Shown: piece after piece, positions 63,262 through 64,000 of the stretch | How positions within the stretch are numbered: the stretch's first letter is position 1 | Layout of the letters: every line of letters starts with the position of its first letter | Assembly: GCA_011390955.1 (NCBI GenBank) | Contig: JAABRM010000020.1 | Location: 1 to 64,000, forward strand | From: Oscillatoriales cyanobacterium | GTDB lineage: Bacteria > Cyanobacteriota > Cyanobacteriia > Cyanobacteriales > Laspinemataceae | Direction of reading: 5' to 3' | DNA: 64,000 nucleotides | Made by a program: the position numbers and the translations under genes | Notes under the pieces: generated by a model | Told to the model about the DNA's origin: nothing | The model's input: the letters and a program-made list of their open reading frames with translations, nothing else | Databases searched by the model: none

Positions 63262-64000
63262 AGGGTTGCAGTTCTCCAAACAGATTAGATGCGTAGTCTT
63301 TTTGATGGCGACTTTTCCGGATCCCTAGAAAAAAATTATCCAGTCATCCAGGAGATATCTGATATAAGGAAGTCCTCGTCAAAGCTGGTATCCAGGCTGA
63401 TATCCAGGCTGGATACCAGGAATTTGTCTGAGTGACTCAGCCGCCACAGAAAATGAGAGGTAGGTTTATCCCGCTAAAGCGAAGTCGTTATGAGTTTGTT
63501 TTCTTATCTTAAGTCAAAATTAAAAGTTTGTAAAGAGTAACAAGATCGAGCGAAAGTATCGCTCCCTGCCCGCACAGGTATGAAATATGCCGTAAAATTG
63601 CTCTCCTCAATGATTTGACTAAATGTGACTAAATGAGTGGACGGGACTGACCCGGGCAAAGTGCCAAGGACGAATGACATGGATTCATCATCATTGAGCA
63701 TCATTTGTCATCACTGCACTATGACTACAGTGGGTTAGTCTCAAATTCCGGGTTATTAAGAAAAAAATTTTGCTTGATTCGATCGAACTGGTGTATCTGG
63801 TTAAAATACCCAGTAAATCAGGTTTAACTAGACTGATTTTCCTGACTGGCTGACTTTCCTTACTTCTATGATTACAATGTCGATTCGTCCTGCGCCAGTC
63901 GTATTTCCCGTGCGGTCAACCGAACATTCTCGATTTTCTGGACAGAGAGTTGCATAACAGTTCTTCAGATGGTCATTCACTCACCCATTAGCAGGCAGAT
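63262..64000. other. non-coding stretch to the window end
   Basis: It contains a small inverted pair, GGTATCCAGGCTGATATCC and GGATACC (about 63389-63417). A 29-codon frame, MITMSIRPAPVVFPVRSTEH and on to TAA (63868-63957), could be a small peptide but has no ribosome binding site. The 66-codon frame on the minus strand at 63504-63704 has no support. Confidence 0.35.

Noticed and set aside
63504-63704. 66-codon open frame on the minus strand
   Set aside because: No ribosome binding site and no recognisable motif, in a gap with small repeats.
1-64000. tRNA genes, rRNA genes and CRISPR arrays
   Set aside because: Gaps were scanned for T-loop-like GGTTCGANTCC patterns, rRNA-like blocks and evenly spaced direct repeats; none was convincing, and the tandem repeats seen have no spacers.

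Overview
The window comes from a cyanobacterium, probably filamentous. It carries psbH/psbN, ntcA, a chlH-type gene, a DUF3084 protein, a group 2 sigma factor and many GCGATCGC (HIP1) octamers. It also carries the dispersed palindromes and gene debris typical of large Oscillatoriales/Nostocales genomes. I did not try to place it to genus.

Region 1 (about 1-31.4 kb) is an accessory natural-product island bordered by broken genes: a sigma-70 fragment, a C-terminal piece of a thiamine-diphosphate enzyme, a reverse-transcriptase tail and an ABC-transporter ATPase tail. Inside are a lipoxygenase (1228-3348) and a tight plus-strand run of seven genes from 4319 to 29126. Three NRPS genes, joined to each other by 1-4 bp overlaps, read A-PCP-amidinotransferase; C-A-PCP-E-C-A-PCP; and C-A-PCP-E-C-PCP-C. 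An MFS exporter follows, overlapping the last NRPS. Then come hphA, hphB and hphCD, leucine-pathway homologues with the LeuD-LeuC fusion known from cyanobacterial homophenylalanine synthesis. Together they suggest a short, guanidinylated, D-residue-containing peptide built with homophenylalanine or homotyrosine. The most unusual feature is a PilZ-like domain inserted in the adenylation domain of the third NRPS, between motifs A8 and A9, where N-methyltransferase domains are often inserted in other NRPSs. This raises the possibility of cyclic-di-GMP control of one module. There is no thioesterase; the line ends in a condensation domain preceded by an A-less C-PCP module.

Region 2 (29.4-43 kb) is a defence/addiction and repeat-rich stretch. 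It holds a DUF4157 (eCIS-type) protein with a nuclease-like C-terminus, two PIN toxin/antitoxin pairs, a decayed Rpn-type nuclease, an orphan AAA ATPase, a frameshifted mazE, a lipoprotein and a magnesium chelatase H-type subunit. A further antitoxin/PIN pair is flanked by two 159-bp direct repeats.

Region 3 (43-50 kb) has an SCP2-like protein paired with a glycosyltransferase, a CrtC/AttH-like protein, an unknown protein and a polyprenyl diphosphate synthase. The last two contain in-frame insertions of dispersed DNA repeats.

Region 4 (50-64 kb) is mostly core genome: a pentapeptide-repeat protein, psbN/psbH, tatA, pth, a small conserved protein, a RuvC/YqgF-like protein, a DUF3084 protein, ntcA, fabI, a lipoprotein, an amino-acid permease and a sigma factor. 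I found no rRNA, tRNA or CRISPR array.
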